Positions 1 through 9,207 of a stretch of 64,000 nt of DNA are shown in pieces. The notes beneath the pieces were generated by a model. That model had not been told where the DNA came from and did no database searches. It saw nothing but the letters and a program-made list of their open reading frames with translations. The first letter of the stretch is position 1. Each line of letters begins with the position of its first letter. Origin of the DNA: Bacteroides faecis MAJ27 (lineage in GTDB: Bacteria > Bacteroidota > Bacteroidia > Bacteroidales > Bacteroidaceae); contig NZ_FNNN01000003.1 in the NCBI RefSeq assembly GCF_900106755.1, positions 186,001-250,000 on the forward strand. Direction: 5' to 3'. The position numbers and the translations under genes were made by a program.

Positions 1-1
1 A

Positions 2-175
2 GATGTAACCAATCTCAGTATTTCCACCCTGAGCCGGTACGAAAACGAAGTGACCAAATGCAGCGTACAAAGTTTCATAACGATATGCTACCACTATCAG
101 AAGTACCTCTATAAGCAGCATATCCCCTTCGACAGGAGTCTGTTTCTCATAGATATGAATACGTTTGATAACTAA
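2..175 (+). CDS. C-terminal end of an unidentified protein
   Basis: An open frame enters from the left edge and encodes 57 residues before a TAA stop. The visible tail begins with STLSRYENEV and ends with FLIDMNTFDN. The first part loosely resembles the recognition helix of an XRE-type helix-turn-helix protein (the S-x-x-S-R-Y-E-N pattern), but the remaining 40 residues are not typical of that family and too little is visible for a call. It is followed by a 136-base gap carrying the promoter of the polysaccharide operon, so it is probably a separate transcription unit. Confidence 0.5.
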   Translation, partial: DVTNLSISTLSRYENEVTKCSVQSFITICYHYQKYLYKQHIPFDRSLFLIDMNTFDN

Positions 176-266
176 TAGAGAAACAGAGAGATAAAACGGA
201 CACACAAAGAATGAAGGCACAACACCGAAAAAAAGCAAAAAAGATGAAAAGTATCATATCTTTTAT

Positions 267-274
267 TACCTTTG
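267..274 (+). promoter_or_regulatory. Bacteroides -7 box, polysaccharide operon promoter
   Basis: TACCTTTG matches the TAnnTTTG consensus of Bacteroides housekeeping promoters exactly. It lies 38 bases before the ATG at 312, which would give a leader of about 30 bases. No clear TTTG -33 element is visible about 20 bases upstream. It is the only box of this type I see before the series of glycosyltransferase genes. Confidence 0.6.
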
Positions 275-311
275 TATATGGCAAAAGCCCACCAAAAACA
301 AAGAATCAAGC

Positions 312-1448
312 ATGAACGACAATGAAATAGGCAATCCACCGGTAAAAGCATTAATCGTTTTCAGAGAGAATGGAGATACGGACAATCTTTTTGTCCCCAT
401 TTTATGCGATGCTATCAGGACGACGGGGATTGACGTACGATGTTCCACAAATGAGTTCTGGAACTCGGATACACCTTACGACATCATCCACTTCCAATGG
501 CCCGAAGAGGTGACGGAAGGGAGTTGTGACGATCCGGACAGGATTTGCCGCCTGGAAGAGCGTATCGCTTTTTTCCGGTCCCGTGGGGCCCGGTTCGTGT
601 ATACGCGCCACAATGTCCGTCCGCATGATGCGGACGAGGTGACCGGCCGTGCTTATGACATCATCGAAGAACAAAGCGATGTGGTGGTGCACATGGGACG
701 TTACAGTCGCGACGAATTTGCAGCCAAACATGCGGACAGCCGGAATGTCATCATTCCTCATCCTATTTATCAATACACGTACAAGGAGGACATCAGTATG
801 GAACGTGCGCGCCAGTATCTTAATCTGCCGCAGGAGGCGTTTATCGTCACGTCGTTCGGAAAGTTCCGGAATCGTGAAGAGAGGCGGATGGTGACCGGAG
901 CGTTCCGAAAATGGGATGAAGCAAAGAAGTTCCTGCTTGCTCCGCGACTGTACCCGTTTTCGAGATTCAACAGGTATGGCAGCAACTTCTTCAAACGCTG
1001 GACATCCCGGACAGGATATTACCTGCTTATACCCTTGCTCAACCGCCTGCGCAGAATGCACACCGGAACCAGAATGCACGCCGGAGCCAGCGACGAACCT
1101 ATAGACAACTGCGACCTGCCTTACTACATGGCCGCTTCGGATGTAATATTCATTCAACGAAAAGATATTCTGAACTCTGCCAGTATACCTCTCGCCTTCC
1201 TTTTTCACAAAGTGGTCATAGGTCCCAATATCGGGAATATAGGAGAAATCCTCCAGGATACGGGCAACCCCGTCTTCCACCCCGACAACAAATTTGATAT
1301 CATACGAGCACTGGAAGCGGCCCGCCAACTGTCCGCCCGAAGGAAGGGGGAAGACAACTATGCATATGCCATTGAAAACATGAACAGCGGAAAAATAGGA
1401 AAAGAATATGCGGAGCTTTACAGAAACCTGCCCAATCTCTCTCTTTAA
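312..1448 (+). CDS. GT-B fold glycosyltransferase
   Basis: 378 residues with the outline of a retaining GT-B glycosyltransferase, which would move a sugar from a nucleotide donor to a lipid-linked glycan on the cytoplasmic face of the inner membrane. The N-terminal half shows Rossmann-like strands (DIIHFQWPEE, FVYTRHNVRPHD) and the interdomain segment VIIPHPIY. The C-terminal half opens with VTSFGKFRNREE and has the donor-side segments PYYMAASDVIFI and NIGEIL. There is no signal peptide. The E-x7-E pattern of GT4 is weak, so neither family nor sugar is assigned. An 18-base tandem duplication at 1053-1088 encodes a repeated M-H-x-G. First gene of the operon, 47 bases before the next. Confidence 0.75.
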   Translation: MNDNEIGNPPVKALIVFRENGDTDNLFVPILCDAIRTTGIDVRCSTNEFWNSDTPYDIIHFQWPEEVTEGSCDDPDRICRLEERIAFFRSRGARFVYTRHNVRPHDADEVTGRAYDIIEEQSDVVVHMGRYSRDEFAAKHADSRNVIIPHPIYQYTYKEDISMERARQYLNLPQEAFIVTSFGKFRNREERRMVTGAFRKWDEAKKFLLAPRLYPFSRFNRYGSNFFKRWTSRTGYYLLIPLLNRLRRMHTGTRMHAGASDEPIDNCDLPYYMAASDVIFIQRKDILNSASIPLAFLFHKVVIGPNIGNIGEILQDTGNPVFHPDNKFDIIRALEAARQLSARRKGEDNYAYAIENMNSGKIGKEYAELYRNLPNLSL

Positions 1449-1494
1449 ACGATCTCAAAAACAAACAACAATAGAGTAGCCATACACAGTATTT

Positions 1495-2439
1495 ATGGAA
1501 AATAAAGAAATAAAAGTCAGTGTCGTCATACCTGTCTATAACACCGAAAAATATGTTCGGGAGGCAGTAGAAAGCATTATGAATCAGACACTGCGGGAAT
1601 TGGAGATCATCATCATCAATGACGGCTCCACGGATAACAGTCTGCAAGTTGCAGAAGAACTGGCTGCGGCAGACAGTCGGATACAGGTGTATTCGCAAAC
1701 CAACCGGGGATTGTCAATGGCACGCAATGCCGGCATCACGCATGCCCACGGAAGATACATCTATTTCATGGATAGTGATGATCTGTTGGAAAAAGATGCA
1801 ATGGAGTTGTGCTACAGCAAATGCGAAGAAAAAGAACTGGATTTCGTTTTCTTTGATGCCCAGAGCTTTTTTGAAGAGGATATTCGCAATGCTCCCGCAC
1901 TAAATTACCAACGTACCGATAAGTTAGAAGACAAGGTTTATACAGGTCCCGAAGCTATCAACATACAATTGCAGCACAAAACGTACACCCCATCCGCCTG
2001 TCTGAACGTTATCCGCACAGCTTTTCTGGAAGAACGGCAGCTCCTCTTTTATCCGGACATTGTACACGAAGATCAGCTATTCACGACCTTACTTTATCTG
2101 CAAGCCCGAAGAACAAGCTGTATCCAACGATCGTTCTTTCACCGGCGCATACGTAAAAATTCAATTATGACATGCGATTTTTCACTCCAAAATTTAAAAG
2201 GATATCTCACTGTTGCTCAAGAGATAGTCAGATTCAAGCAACAAACCTCTGAATACGAAATCAGGAATACTATTGATTTATATCTGTCGCAAATGCTGAA
2301 TGCTGTCATTTGGCAAGCCCATGTGCTCCCTTACCCGTACCGGCTTCGGCTGGCGTGGCGGTGTCTGTTTAGATACAAAAAACTCATATCTATAAGAAGC
2401 ATCGGAGTCTTGTTATTCAAATCCATCATTCACAAGTAG
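1495..2439 (+). CDS. GT2 family glycosyltransferase
   Basis: 314 residues. The N-terminal 110 residues are a classic GT-A, GT2-family domain: VSVVIPVYNTEKYV at the start, IIINDGSTDNS for nucleotide binding, GLSMARNAGI, and the metal-binding DXD-type motif FMDSDDLL. Such enzymes are inverting and act on the cytoplasmic side of the inner membrane. The C-terminal 150 residues hold VHEDQLFTTLL, a usual position for the catalytic base (ED), and a basic tail. Its place between another transferase and a flippase supports a role in building one repeat unit of a surface polysaccharide. Donor and acceptor cannot be read from the sequence. Confidence 0.88.
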   Translation: MENKEIKVSVVIPVYNTEKYVREAVESIMNQTLRELEIIIINDGSTDNSLQVAEELAAADSRIQVYSQTNRGLSMARNAGITHAHGRYIYFMDSDDLLEKDAMELCYSKCEEKELDFVFFDAQSFFEEDIRNAPALNYQRTDKLEDKVYTGPEAINIQLQHKTYTPSACLNVIRTAFLEERQLLFYPDIVHEDQLFTTLLYLQARRTSCIQRSFFHRRIRKNSIMTCDFSLQNLKGYLTVAQEIVRFKQQTSEYEIRNTIDLYLSQMLNAVIWQAHVLPYPYRLRLAWRCLFRYKKLISIRSIGVLLFKSIIHK

Positions 2440-2462
2440 ACCAGAAAAGGATCATTCAGGCA

Positions 2463-3938
2463 ATGGCAAACAATATTAAACATCAGTTATTTTCCGGAGT
2501 ATTCTACACGGCACTAGCCAAATACAGTGGAATCATTATATCACTCGTCGTGGCAGGGATTCTTGCGCGGTTACTCTCTCCGGATGACTTCGGAGTAGTG
2601 GCAATCGCTACGGTCATTATTGCATTTTTCAATCTCTTTACGGATATGGGAATATCGCCTGCTATCGTACAACATAAATCATTGACTAAAGAAGAACTCT
2701 CGGACATCTTCTCATTCACCGTATGGACAGGCATCGGAATCAGCATACTCTTTTTTGCCGCTTCCTGGCTGATCGCCGGTTACTACGGAAGCGGGATCTT
2801 ACGGACGTTGTGCCAGCTCCTGTCCGTCAACCTGTTCTTCGCCTCTGCCAACATCGTGCCGGGAGCCTTGTTCTACCGCAACAAAGAGTTCAAGTTCATT
2901 GCTGTCCGAAGCTTTATCATCCAGATAGCCGGAGGCGCCGGAGCAATAACTGCCGCGCTTTGCGGAGCCGGTTTATATGCGCTGATCATCAATCCTATAC
3001 TTTCCAGCATACTGATATTCGTTATTTCCTATCAACGCTATCCGCAACGGCTGCGTTTCACGTTAGGACTGAAAGTACTCCGAAAGATATTCTCCTATTC
3101 GGCCTATCAATTCTTGTTTAACGTGATTAACTACTTCAGCCGCAATCTGGATAAACTGCTGATCGGTAAATATATGAGCCTGTCAGCGCTAGGATACTAT
3201 GAAAAGTCCTACCGCTTGATGATGCTCCCTCTGCAGAATATTACGCAAGTCATCACACCGGTAATGCACCCCATCTTCAGCGATTTCCAGAATGACAAGG
3301 AAAAGCTGGCAACATCCTACGAACGCATTGTCCGTTTTCTGTCATTCATCGGTCTGCCGCTCAGCGTACTGCTTTTCTTTACGGCGGAAGAAGTGACACT
3401 GATTATTTTCGGTGATCAATGGCTGCCTTCGGTTCCCGTATTCCGGATACTGGCACTTTCGGTCGGCATTCAGATCATACTCTCTTCTTCAGGTTCCATT
3501 TTCCAGGCAGCAGGTGATACACGAAGCTTATTCATCTGCGGACTCTTTTCGTCCGTACTCAATGTGACCGGAATGCTGGCAGGGATATTCTATTTCGGCA
3601 CACTGACAGCTGTAGCAACATGTATCGTGATAACTTTTACTATCAATTTCGTACAATGCTATTGGATGATGTACCGAGTAACTTTTCAAAGAAACGCATG
3701 GATATTTATCAGACAACTTCTTTCTCCACTCCTTGTCAGCCTACTAATAACGGCATTCCTCACGCCTATATATTATATGATGGAAAATATGAATATTTTC
3801 GCAACACTTATTGCAAAAAGTTTCGTAAGTTTTATTATCTTTGGGACATATATGCAAGTAACACACACCTATGATATCACAGGCAAAGTGAAGACTCTTG
3901 TAAGAAATAGAAAGTTGGTACAAAAGAACAAACAATGA
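2463..3938 (+). CDS. Wzx-type polysaccharide flippase (PST family)
   Basis: 491 residues, almost entirely hydrophobic, with roughly twelve to fourteen predicted membrane segments. The N-terminus (LARLLSPDDFGVVAIATVI) and the central stretch NYFSRNLDKLLIGKYM are typical of lipopolysaccharide/exopolysaccharide flippases of the MOP superfamily. These move an undecaprenyl-linked repeat unit from the cytoplasmic to the periplasmic leaflet. Length is normal for the family. The stop overlaps the next start by four bases (ATGA), so the two are translationally coupled. A Wzx protein implies a Wzy-type pathway, yet no polymerase is evident in the window; it may lie upstream of base 1. Confidence 0.9.
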   Translation: MANNIKHQLFSGVFYTALAKYSGIIISLVVAGILARLLSPDDFGVVAIATVIIAFFNLFTDMGISPAIVQHKSLTKEELSDIFSFTVWTGIGISILFFAASWLIAGYYGSGILRTLCQLLSVNLFFASANIVPGALFYRNKEFKFIAVRSFIIQIAGGAGAITAALCGAGLYALIINPILSSILIFVISYQRYPQRLRFTLGLKVLRKIFSYSAYQFLFNVINYFSRNLDKLLIGKYMSLSALGYYEKSYRLMMLPLQNITQVITPVMHPIFSDFQNDKEKLATSYERIVRFLSFIGLPLSVLLFFTAEEVTLIIFGDQWLPSVPVFRILALSVGIQIILSSSGSIFQAAGDTRSLFICGLFSSVLNVTGMLAGIFYFGTLTAVATCIVITFTINFVQCYWMMYRVTFQRNAWIFIRQLLSPLLVSLLITAFLTPIYYMMENMNIFATLIAKSFVSFIIFGTYMQVTHTYDITGKVKTLVRNRKLVQKNKQ

Positions 3939-5065
3939 AAGGATTATTCCTCATATTCCATGGTTTCGAAGCATTCAACGGAATCAGTAAAAAGATACGT
4001 TATCAAGTAAAAGCCCTCAAAGAATGCGGACTAGAAATGCATACGTGTTGGCTAGACGATACGGACAACCATAAACGCCGTATGGTAGATGAATCGATAA
4101 TCGCCGACTATGGTTTCGGGATCAAAGGAAAAATCCTAAAAAGAATCGAATTTGACAGTATCGTACATTATGTACAGAAAGAAAACATAGACTTTATCTA
4201 TGTACGCTATGTCCATAATGCCAGCCCTTTCAGCATACGGCTGATGAAACTACTAAAAAAGACCGGAGCACGTATAGTGATGGAAATCCCGACATATCCA
4301 TACGACCAAGAATATAAGGGACTCCCATTCGTATACCAACGAATCCTATTTATAGACAAATGTTTCCGACAGCATCTGGCACGCTATGTTGACAAGATCG
4401 TCACTTTTTCGGACTATGACATTATTTGGAATCGCCCCACCATCCGCATCTCAAATGGAATTGATTTCAGCGAAATCCCTTTAAGAGGTCCAAAGAATGA
4501 TACCGCACATTCTCTACAACTGATTGCCGTAGCGACAATGCACCCATGGCATGGTTTCGACAGAGTTATAGCCGGCATGGCAAATTACTATCGTACACAT
4601 ACGGACACTCATGATTATAAAGTATATCTCAATATCGTAGGCTTCGGGGTTCCCGAACTGGTGGACAGCTATAAAAAAGATGTAGCCAAACATCAGTTAG
4701 AGAAATATATCATCTTTCATAGTGCCTTATACGGCAAAGAACTGGATGCCGTGTTCGAGCAGTCGGACATGGGAATAGGCAGTCTGGCTCGCCATCGTAG
4801 CGGTATTGACAAAATCAAGACCTTAAAGAACCGTGAATATGCAGCAAGAGGCATTCCTTTTGTTTATTCAGAAACGGATGATGACTTTGAGCATCAGCCA
4901 TACATACTTAAGGCAGCACCGGACGATTCGCCCCTTGACATCGAAAAAGTAATCCGCTTTTATCAATCATTGAAAACAACGCCGCTCCAAATACGGATGT
5001 CTATAGAGCAATCACTTTCATGGAAAGCCCAGATGCAAATTGTTATTAATGAAACCTTTGAATGA
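3935..5065 (+). CDS. GT-B glycosyltransferase (GT4-like)
   Basis: 376 residues starting at the ATG of an ATGA overlap with the flippase gene. The N-terminal domain contains IDFIYVRYVHNASPF and GARIVMEIPTYPYDQEY; the C-terminal domain begins with LIAVATMHPWHGFDRVI, followed by LNIVGFGVPEL, FEQSDMGIGSL and KTLKNREYAARGIPFVYSE. The last is where GT4 enzymes carry the donor-binding E-x7-E pattern. Cytoplasmic or peripheral membrane, no signal peptide. From this gene through 10,716 the DNA is visibly richer in A and T than the genes at 10,754-14,744, consistent with an exchangeable polysaccharide cassette. Sugar specificity unknown. Confidence 0.8.
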   Translation: MKGLFLIFHGFEAFNGISKKIRYQVKALKECGLEMHTCWLDDTDNHKRRMVDESIIADYGFGIKGKILKRIEFDSIVHYVQKENIDFIYVRYVHNASPFSIRLMKLLKKTGARIVMEIPTYPYDQEYKGLPFVYQRILFIDKCFRQHLARYVDKIVTFSDYDIIWNRPTIRISNGIDFSEIPLRGPKNDTAHSLQLIAVATMHPWHGFDRVIAGMANYYRTHTDTHDYKVYLNIVGFGVPELVDSYKKDVAKHQLEKYIIFHSALYGKELDAVFEQSDMGIGSLARHRSGIDKIKTLKNREYAARGIPFVYSETDDDFEHQPYILKAAPDDSPLDIEKVIRFYQSLKTTPLQIRMSIEQSLSWKAQMQIVINETFE

Positions 5066-5077
5066 AACTATATCACT

Positions 5078-5989
5078 ATGAATATACAGCCACTGATCAA
5101 TGCTGTCCGCTATAAATTGCGTTATGGCATTACTGTAGAATGGTACAATTTCTGGTACATGGCTCTCAGATGCCATCAGAAAACAACTCCGCAGGTAGCT
5201 TCCATTGATGAGACCATCCGGATAATCGTAGAAGACCAATGTTCCGTGAGCCGTTTCGGCGATGGTGAGATGCTGCTTACCAACCCGGACAAGGAAATAG
5301 GATTCCAAAAAGGAAATGTACTCTTGGCTCAGCGTCTCAAGGAAGTATTGACAAGCCATGAAGAAGGACATTTGGTTTGTATCTCCGATACTTTCGAAAA
5401 CATCTATCGCTATAACCGCAAAGCACGCCGATTCTGGAGAACTCACTTCTTTCTGTATGGCAGCTGGTGGGACCGCTTGCTGTTGCCCGACAGGCTATAC
5501 TACAATACATTCATCACCCGTCCCTACATGGACTTCGCTTCCAAAGAAGACTGCCCACGGTGGTTTCACCAGATGAAAGCTATCTGGAAAGACAGGGATG
5601 TCGTATTCATTGAAGGCGAAAAAAGCCGTTTGGGGGTAGGCAACGACCTCTTTGACAATGTAAAAAGCATCAGACGTATTCTTTGTCCGCCCCGTGACGC
5701 ATTTGACCGCTACGAAGAAATACTGAATGAAGCGCAAAAACTCGAGAAAACCGCTCTCTTCCTGATTGCTTTAGGACCTACGGCTACTGTACTGGCTTAC
5801 GATTTATTCAAGTCCGGTTATCAGGCAATTGACGCAGGGCACGTGGACGTAGAATATGAATGGTGGCGAATGGGAGCCAAACGGAAAGTAAAGCTGGAAC
5901 GAAAATATGTAAACGAAGCCGCCAACGGAAAACAAGTGTCCGACGCCGGAGAATTTTATCGGAAACAAATCATTGCTAAAATCTATTAA
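5078..5989 (+). CDS. GT-D fold glycosyltransferase (DUF1792/SP_1767 type)
   Basis: 303 residues. Diagnostic segments are VSRFGDGEM near residue 48, where the conserved D-G-E binds metal and nucleotide, IEGEKSRLGVGNDLFD around residue 180, LIALGPTATVLAYDL around residue 230, and DAGHVDVEYEW about 20 residues later. These are hallmarks of the DUF1792 family, the founding group of the GT-D fold, known from streptococcal adhesin glycosylation loci and from polysaccharide clusters. It would add a hexose to a growing glycan in the cytoplasm. It is 12 bases after one transferase and 3 bases before the next, in an evident operon. Confidence 0.88.
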   Translation: MNIQPLINAVRYKLRYGITVEWYNFWYMALRCHQKTTPQVASIDETIRIIVEDQCSVSRFGDGEMLLTNPDKEIGFQKGNVLLAQRLKEVLTSHEEGHLVCISDTFENIYRYNRKARRFWRTHFFLYGSWWDRLLLPDRLYYNTFITRPYMDFASKEDCPRWFHQMKAIWKDRDVVFIEGEKSRLGVGNDLFDNVKSIRRILCPPRDAFDRYEEILNEAQKLEKTALFLIALGPTATVLAYDLFKSGYQAIDAGHVDVEYEWWRMGAKRKVKLERKYVNEAANGKQVSDAGEFYRKQIIAKIY

Positions 5990-5992
5990 ATC

Positions 5993-7150
5993 ATGAAGAT
6001 AGCCTATTACCTGCCCTCACTACAGGCACCTGGCGGAATAGAACGGATAGTTACATTCAAAGCCAATTATTTTGCAGAACATTTTGAAGGATACGACATC
6101 ACCATCATTACATCCGAACAAATGGGTAAAGCACCACACTTTCCATTATCCCCCAAAGTAAAGCATATCGACTTAGGAGTATCTTTCGACCTGCCCTACT
6201 CTCAATCCACAGTAAGTAAAATGCTGAAGTATCCGTTCCGCTACTATCGGTTTAAACAACGACTATCGAATCTATTGAACGAACTGAAACCGGACATTAC
6301 TATCTCAACCATGCGCCGGGAACTGAACTTTATCACTAAATTGAAAGACGGTAGCCTGAAAATCGGAGAGTTTCACGTCAGCCGCTACGCCTATGGCGCA
6401 GAAGCACTGAAACGTAAAAGCGCGATTGTCAACATGATAAAGAAAAGATGGGCAAACAGATTTGTCAAAAACCTGTCTAAACTGTCCAGAGTGATTATAC
6501 TTACAAGTGAAGGGGCTAAAGACTGGCCGGAACTGACTAATATCAGCATCATCCCTAATCCTATTTCTACTCCTGTAGAAGGAAAACAAACAGATATTCT
6601 GTCACATAATGCTATTGCTGTAGGGCGATATGCGCCCCAAAAAGGATTTGATATGCTAATCCCCGCCTGGAGCATTGTCGCCCAAAGACATCCGGACTGG
6701 AAACTACATATTTATGGAGAAGGCGACCTGAAAGAGAAGTTCACCAAACTAATAGATGAACTACAACTAAATAATAATTGTCTGCTTCATCACACTGTAT
6801 CGAATATAGCCGAAAAATACTGTATGAGTTCGATATTTGTCTTATCAAGCCGATACGAAGGGCTACCTCTGGTATTGGGCGAAGCAATGGCTTATGGAAT
6901 TGCTCCGGTTGCCTTTGCCTGTCCATGCGGTCCGCGGGACATGATAACGAATGGAAAAAACGGGCTCTTGGTAGAAAACGGAAACATTGAACAATTGGCC
7001 AAGCAAATTTGCTATCTGATTGAGAACGAGAATATCCGCATAGAAATGGGTAGGCAGGCAAAAATCAGGGCCAAAGATTTTACTATGGAAGTAATCTCGC
7101 GACAATGGAAAAGTTTATTTGAAGAATTGATGGAATATGCACCTCAATAA
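5993..7150 (+). CDS. GT4 family glycosyltransferase, first of a tandem pair
   Basis: 385 residues. The N-terminus carries the glycine-rich acceptor loop (APGGIERI), and the C-terminal domain has AVGRYAPQKGFDMLI, LHIYGEGDLK and the donor-binding segment YEGLPLVLGEAMAYGIAPV, whose two glutamates fit the E-x7-E signature of retaining GT4 enzymes. A CPCGPRDMI segment follows. The next gene has the same architecture and many identical stretches, including CYLIENEN near the C-terminus, so the two are paralogues from a local duplication. They probably add successive, perhaps identical, sugars. Start codon is 3 bases after the previous stop. Confidence 0.9.
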   Translation: MKIAYYLPSLQAPGGIERIVTFKANYFAEHFEGYDITIITSEQMGKAPHFPLSPKVKHIDLGVSFDLPYSQSTVSKMLKYPFRYYRFKQRLSNLLNELKPDITISTMRRELNFITKLKDGSLKIGEFHVSRYAYGAEALKRKSAIVNMIKKRWANRFVKNLSKLSRVIILTSEGAKDWPELTNISIIPNPISTPVEGKQTDILSHNAIAVGRYAPQKGFDMLIPAWSIVAQRHPDWKLHIYGEGDLKEKFTKLIDELQLNNNCLLHHTVSNIAEKYCMSSIFVLSSRYEGLPLVLGEAMAYGIAPVAFACPCGPRDMITNGKNGLLVENGNIEQLAKQICYLIENENIRIEMGRQAKIRAKDFTMEVISRQWKSLFEELMEYAPQ

Positions 7151-7162
7151 AAGAAGAAAAGA

Positions 7163-8326
7163 ATGACTATCATCTATTTATATCGCTCACTAGCGGCTTT
7201 TGGTGGCGTAGAAAGAATCTTCATCGACAAGGCGAATTATCTGGCAGAACATTACGGATACCACGTATACATTATTACTTGGGAGCAAGGGGGACATTCC
7301 ATCGTTTACCCTTTATCACCCAAAGTGACCCATATAGATTGGGGCATACTATTCTATCGCCAGTATCAATATGGGCTTTTCAAACGCATGTTCATGCAGT
7401 GGAAAATGGAAAAAGAGTTTTTTAAAAAACTCAGTAATTTCGTACATACAACTCAAGCCGACATAGTCATCGGAGCTAGTTGCGAATTCACAACTATGGC
7501 TGGTATGGATTTACTTCAAAGAAAAACGCATACCATACTGGAAACGCATAGCATGAGGACAAGTATTGAAAAAAATAATCCACCTGCCGGAAATCTATTG
7601 ATGAGATGGGCATTCAAAAGAAGAGACAAGCAACTTCACCAGTATATCAAACATATGTCCGCTTTTGTAACACTGACTCACAACGATGCGAAAGACTGGT
7701 CCGACATAACACCGCAGGCAAGAATCATCCCCAATATGCTGCACCGGTATCCTGCAGAAATCAGTCCAGACAAGAAAACTCAAAAACGGATTATTACCGC
7801 AGGAAGACTGGTAGAGCAGAAAGGATATGACTTATTACTGGATACCTGGAGTAAAGTACATCAGAAACACCCTGAGTGGATTCTTGATATATATGGAGAG
7901 GGTGAAGACAAAAACATGTTATTGGAGAAACGGAAAAATCTGGCACTGGAAAATTCCGTGTTATTTCATCCTCCCACTCCCGATATCTATCAAAAATACA
8001 TGGATAGCGACTTTTATGTCATGAGTTCCCGATACGAAGGTTTTGGACTCGTTCTGGCAGAAGCAATGTCATGTGGTATACCCTGTGTCTCATTTGACTG
8101 TCCGCATGGTCCTTCGGATATCATAAAAGACCATGAAGACGGTCTACTAGTGGAGAAAGAAAATATCAAGGAACTTGCAGACAAAATCTGCTATCTGATT
8201 GAGAATGAAAATGTACGCATCAAGATGGGACACAAAGCCAGGGAAAACGTAAAACGCTTTCTGCCGGAAAATGTGATGCCACAATGGAAAAACTTATTCG
8301 AATCATTAACTTATTCTTCTAAATAA
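7163..8326 (+). CDS. GT4 family glycosyltransferase, second of a tandem pair
   Basis: 387 residues, with the glycine loop AFGGVERIF at the N-terminus, then ITAGRLVEQKGYDLLL, LDIYGEGED, and the donor motif YEGFGLVLAEAMSCGIPCV with the E-x7-E spacing. Strongly similar to the gene before it through most of its length, including the unusual PLSPKVTHID segment near residue 50. A purine-rich ribosome site (AAGAAGAAAAG) precedes the ATG. The most divergent region is residues 75-180, the acceptor side in GT-B enzymes, which suggests the two copies use a similar donor but different acceptors. That reading is inference. Confidence 0.9.
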   Translation: MTIIYLYRSLAAFGGVERIFIDKANYLAEHYGYHVYIITWEQGGHSIVYPLSPKVTHIDWGILFYRQYQYGLFKRMFMQWKMEKEFFKKLSNFVHTTQADIVIGASCEFTTMAGMDLLQRKTHTILETHSMRTSIEKNNPPAGNLLMRWAFKRRDKQLHQYIKHMSAFVTLTHNDAKDWSDITPQARIIPNMLHRYPAEISPDKKTQKRIITAGRLVEQKGYDLLLDTWSKVHQKHPEWILDIYGEGEDKNMLLEKRKNLALENSVLFHPPTPDIYQKYMDSDFYVMSSRYEGFGLVLAEAMSCGIPCVSFDCPHGPSDIIKDHEDGLLVEKENIKELADKICYLIENENVRIKMGHKARENVKRFLPENVMPQWKNLFESLTYSSK

Positions 8327-8337
8327 CAGAACAATAT

Positions 8338-9189
8338 ATGGTAAAGTGGTATAAAACTTATCTGGAAGTATACGGGAAATCTTTTGATGAGATTTCTGAC
8401 GATAGTATCCGCAAAGTCAAAAGACAACTCAAAGAACGTCAAAACGATTCTCCACTGGTATCGGTTGTACTCATTGCACACAATGAGGAACGTCATCTGA
8501 TAAGTTGTATCTGGTCACTCTCCGAGAATCATTGCCATTTCCCCATTGAAATAATAGCCGTTAACAACAATTCAACGGATAAAACGGAAGAAGTATTAAA
8601 ATCATTGGGAGTTACCTATTATAACGAAACGAAGAAAGGTCCGGGATACGCCCGCCAATGCGGATTGGACCATGCAAAAGGAAAATATCATATTTGTATT
8701 GATGCAGATACTTTATATCCGCCGCATTACATTGAAACGCATGTAAAATATCTAATGAATCCGAAGGTTGCATGTACATTCAGTTTATGGAGTTTTATGG
8801 TTGACGAAAGACATTCCCGATTCGGACTATGGTGCTACGAAGGCCTGCGCGATATATACCTCCGCTTACAAGCCATCCAGCGTCCTGAACTCTGTGTGCG
8901 GGGTATGGCTTTCAGTTTTAATACGGAAACAGGACGTCGGTTCGGATTTCGTACAGATATTATCCGCGGAGAAGACGGTTCGTTAGCATTAGCTATGAAA
9001 CCGTATGGAAAAATCGTATTTATTACAAGTCGCAAAGCACGAGTGCTTACAAGTAATGGAACCCTAAATTCTGAAGGATCACTGATTGATAATATATGGA
9101 TACGGGTAATCAAAGCACTGAAAGAAATCACCGGACTCTTTATCAAAAAAACGGCATACAAAGATAAAGACTCTAATCTCATCAAATAA
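8338..9189 (+). CDS. GT2 family glycosyltransferase
   Basis: 283 residues. A lead of about 35 residues precedes the GT-A core: VSVVLIAHNEERHLI, EIIAVNNNSTDKTEEV, GPGYARQCGLDHAKG, and the metal-binding ICIDADTLYPPHY. This is the layout of inverting GT2 enzymes. The later segment IIRGEDGSLALAM supplies the usual acidic pair of the catalytic base region. No membrane segment is evident, so it is soluble or peripheral. It sits 12 bases after the GT4 pair and 19 bases before the lipoprotein gene, within the same operon. Substrates unknown. Confidence 0.87.
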   Translation: MVKWYKTYLEVYGKSFDEISDDSIRKVKRQLKERQNDSPLVSVVLIAHNEERHLISCIWSLSENHCHFPIEIIAVNNNSTDKTEEVLKSLGVTYYNETKKGPGYARQCGLDHAKGKYHICIDADTLYPPHYIETHVKYLMNPKVACTFSLWSFMVDERHSRFGLWCYEGLRDIYLRLQAIQRPELCVRGMAFSFNTETGRRFGFRTDIIRGEDGSLALAMKPYGKIVFITSRKARVLTSNGTLNSEGSLIDNIWIRVIKALKEITGLFIKKTAYKDKDSNLIK

Positions 9190-9207
9190 GGTCTCATCAA
9201 AATCATT

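Noticed and set aside
402-1328. 308-residue open frame on the minus strand opposite the first glycosyltransferase
   Set aside because: It lies wholly within a well-supported gene on the other strand, has no promoter or family motifs, and its length follows from codon bias in the opposite frame.
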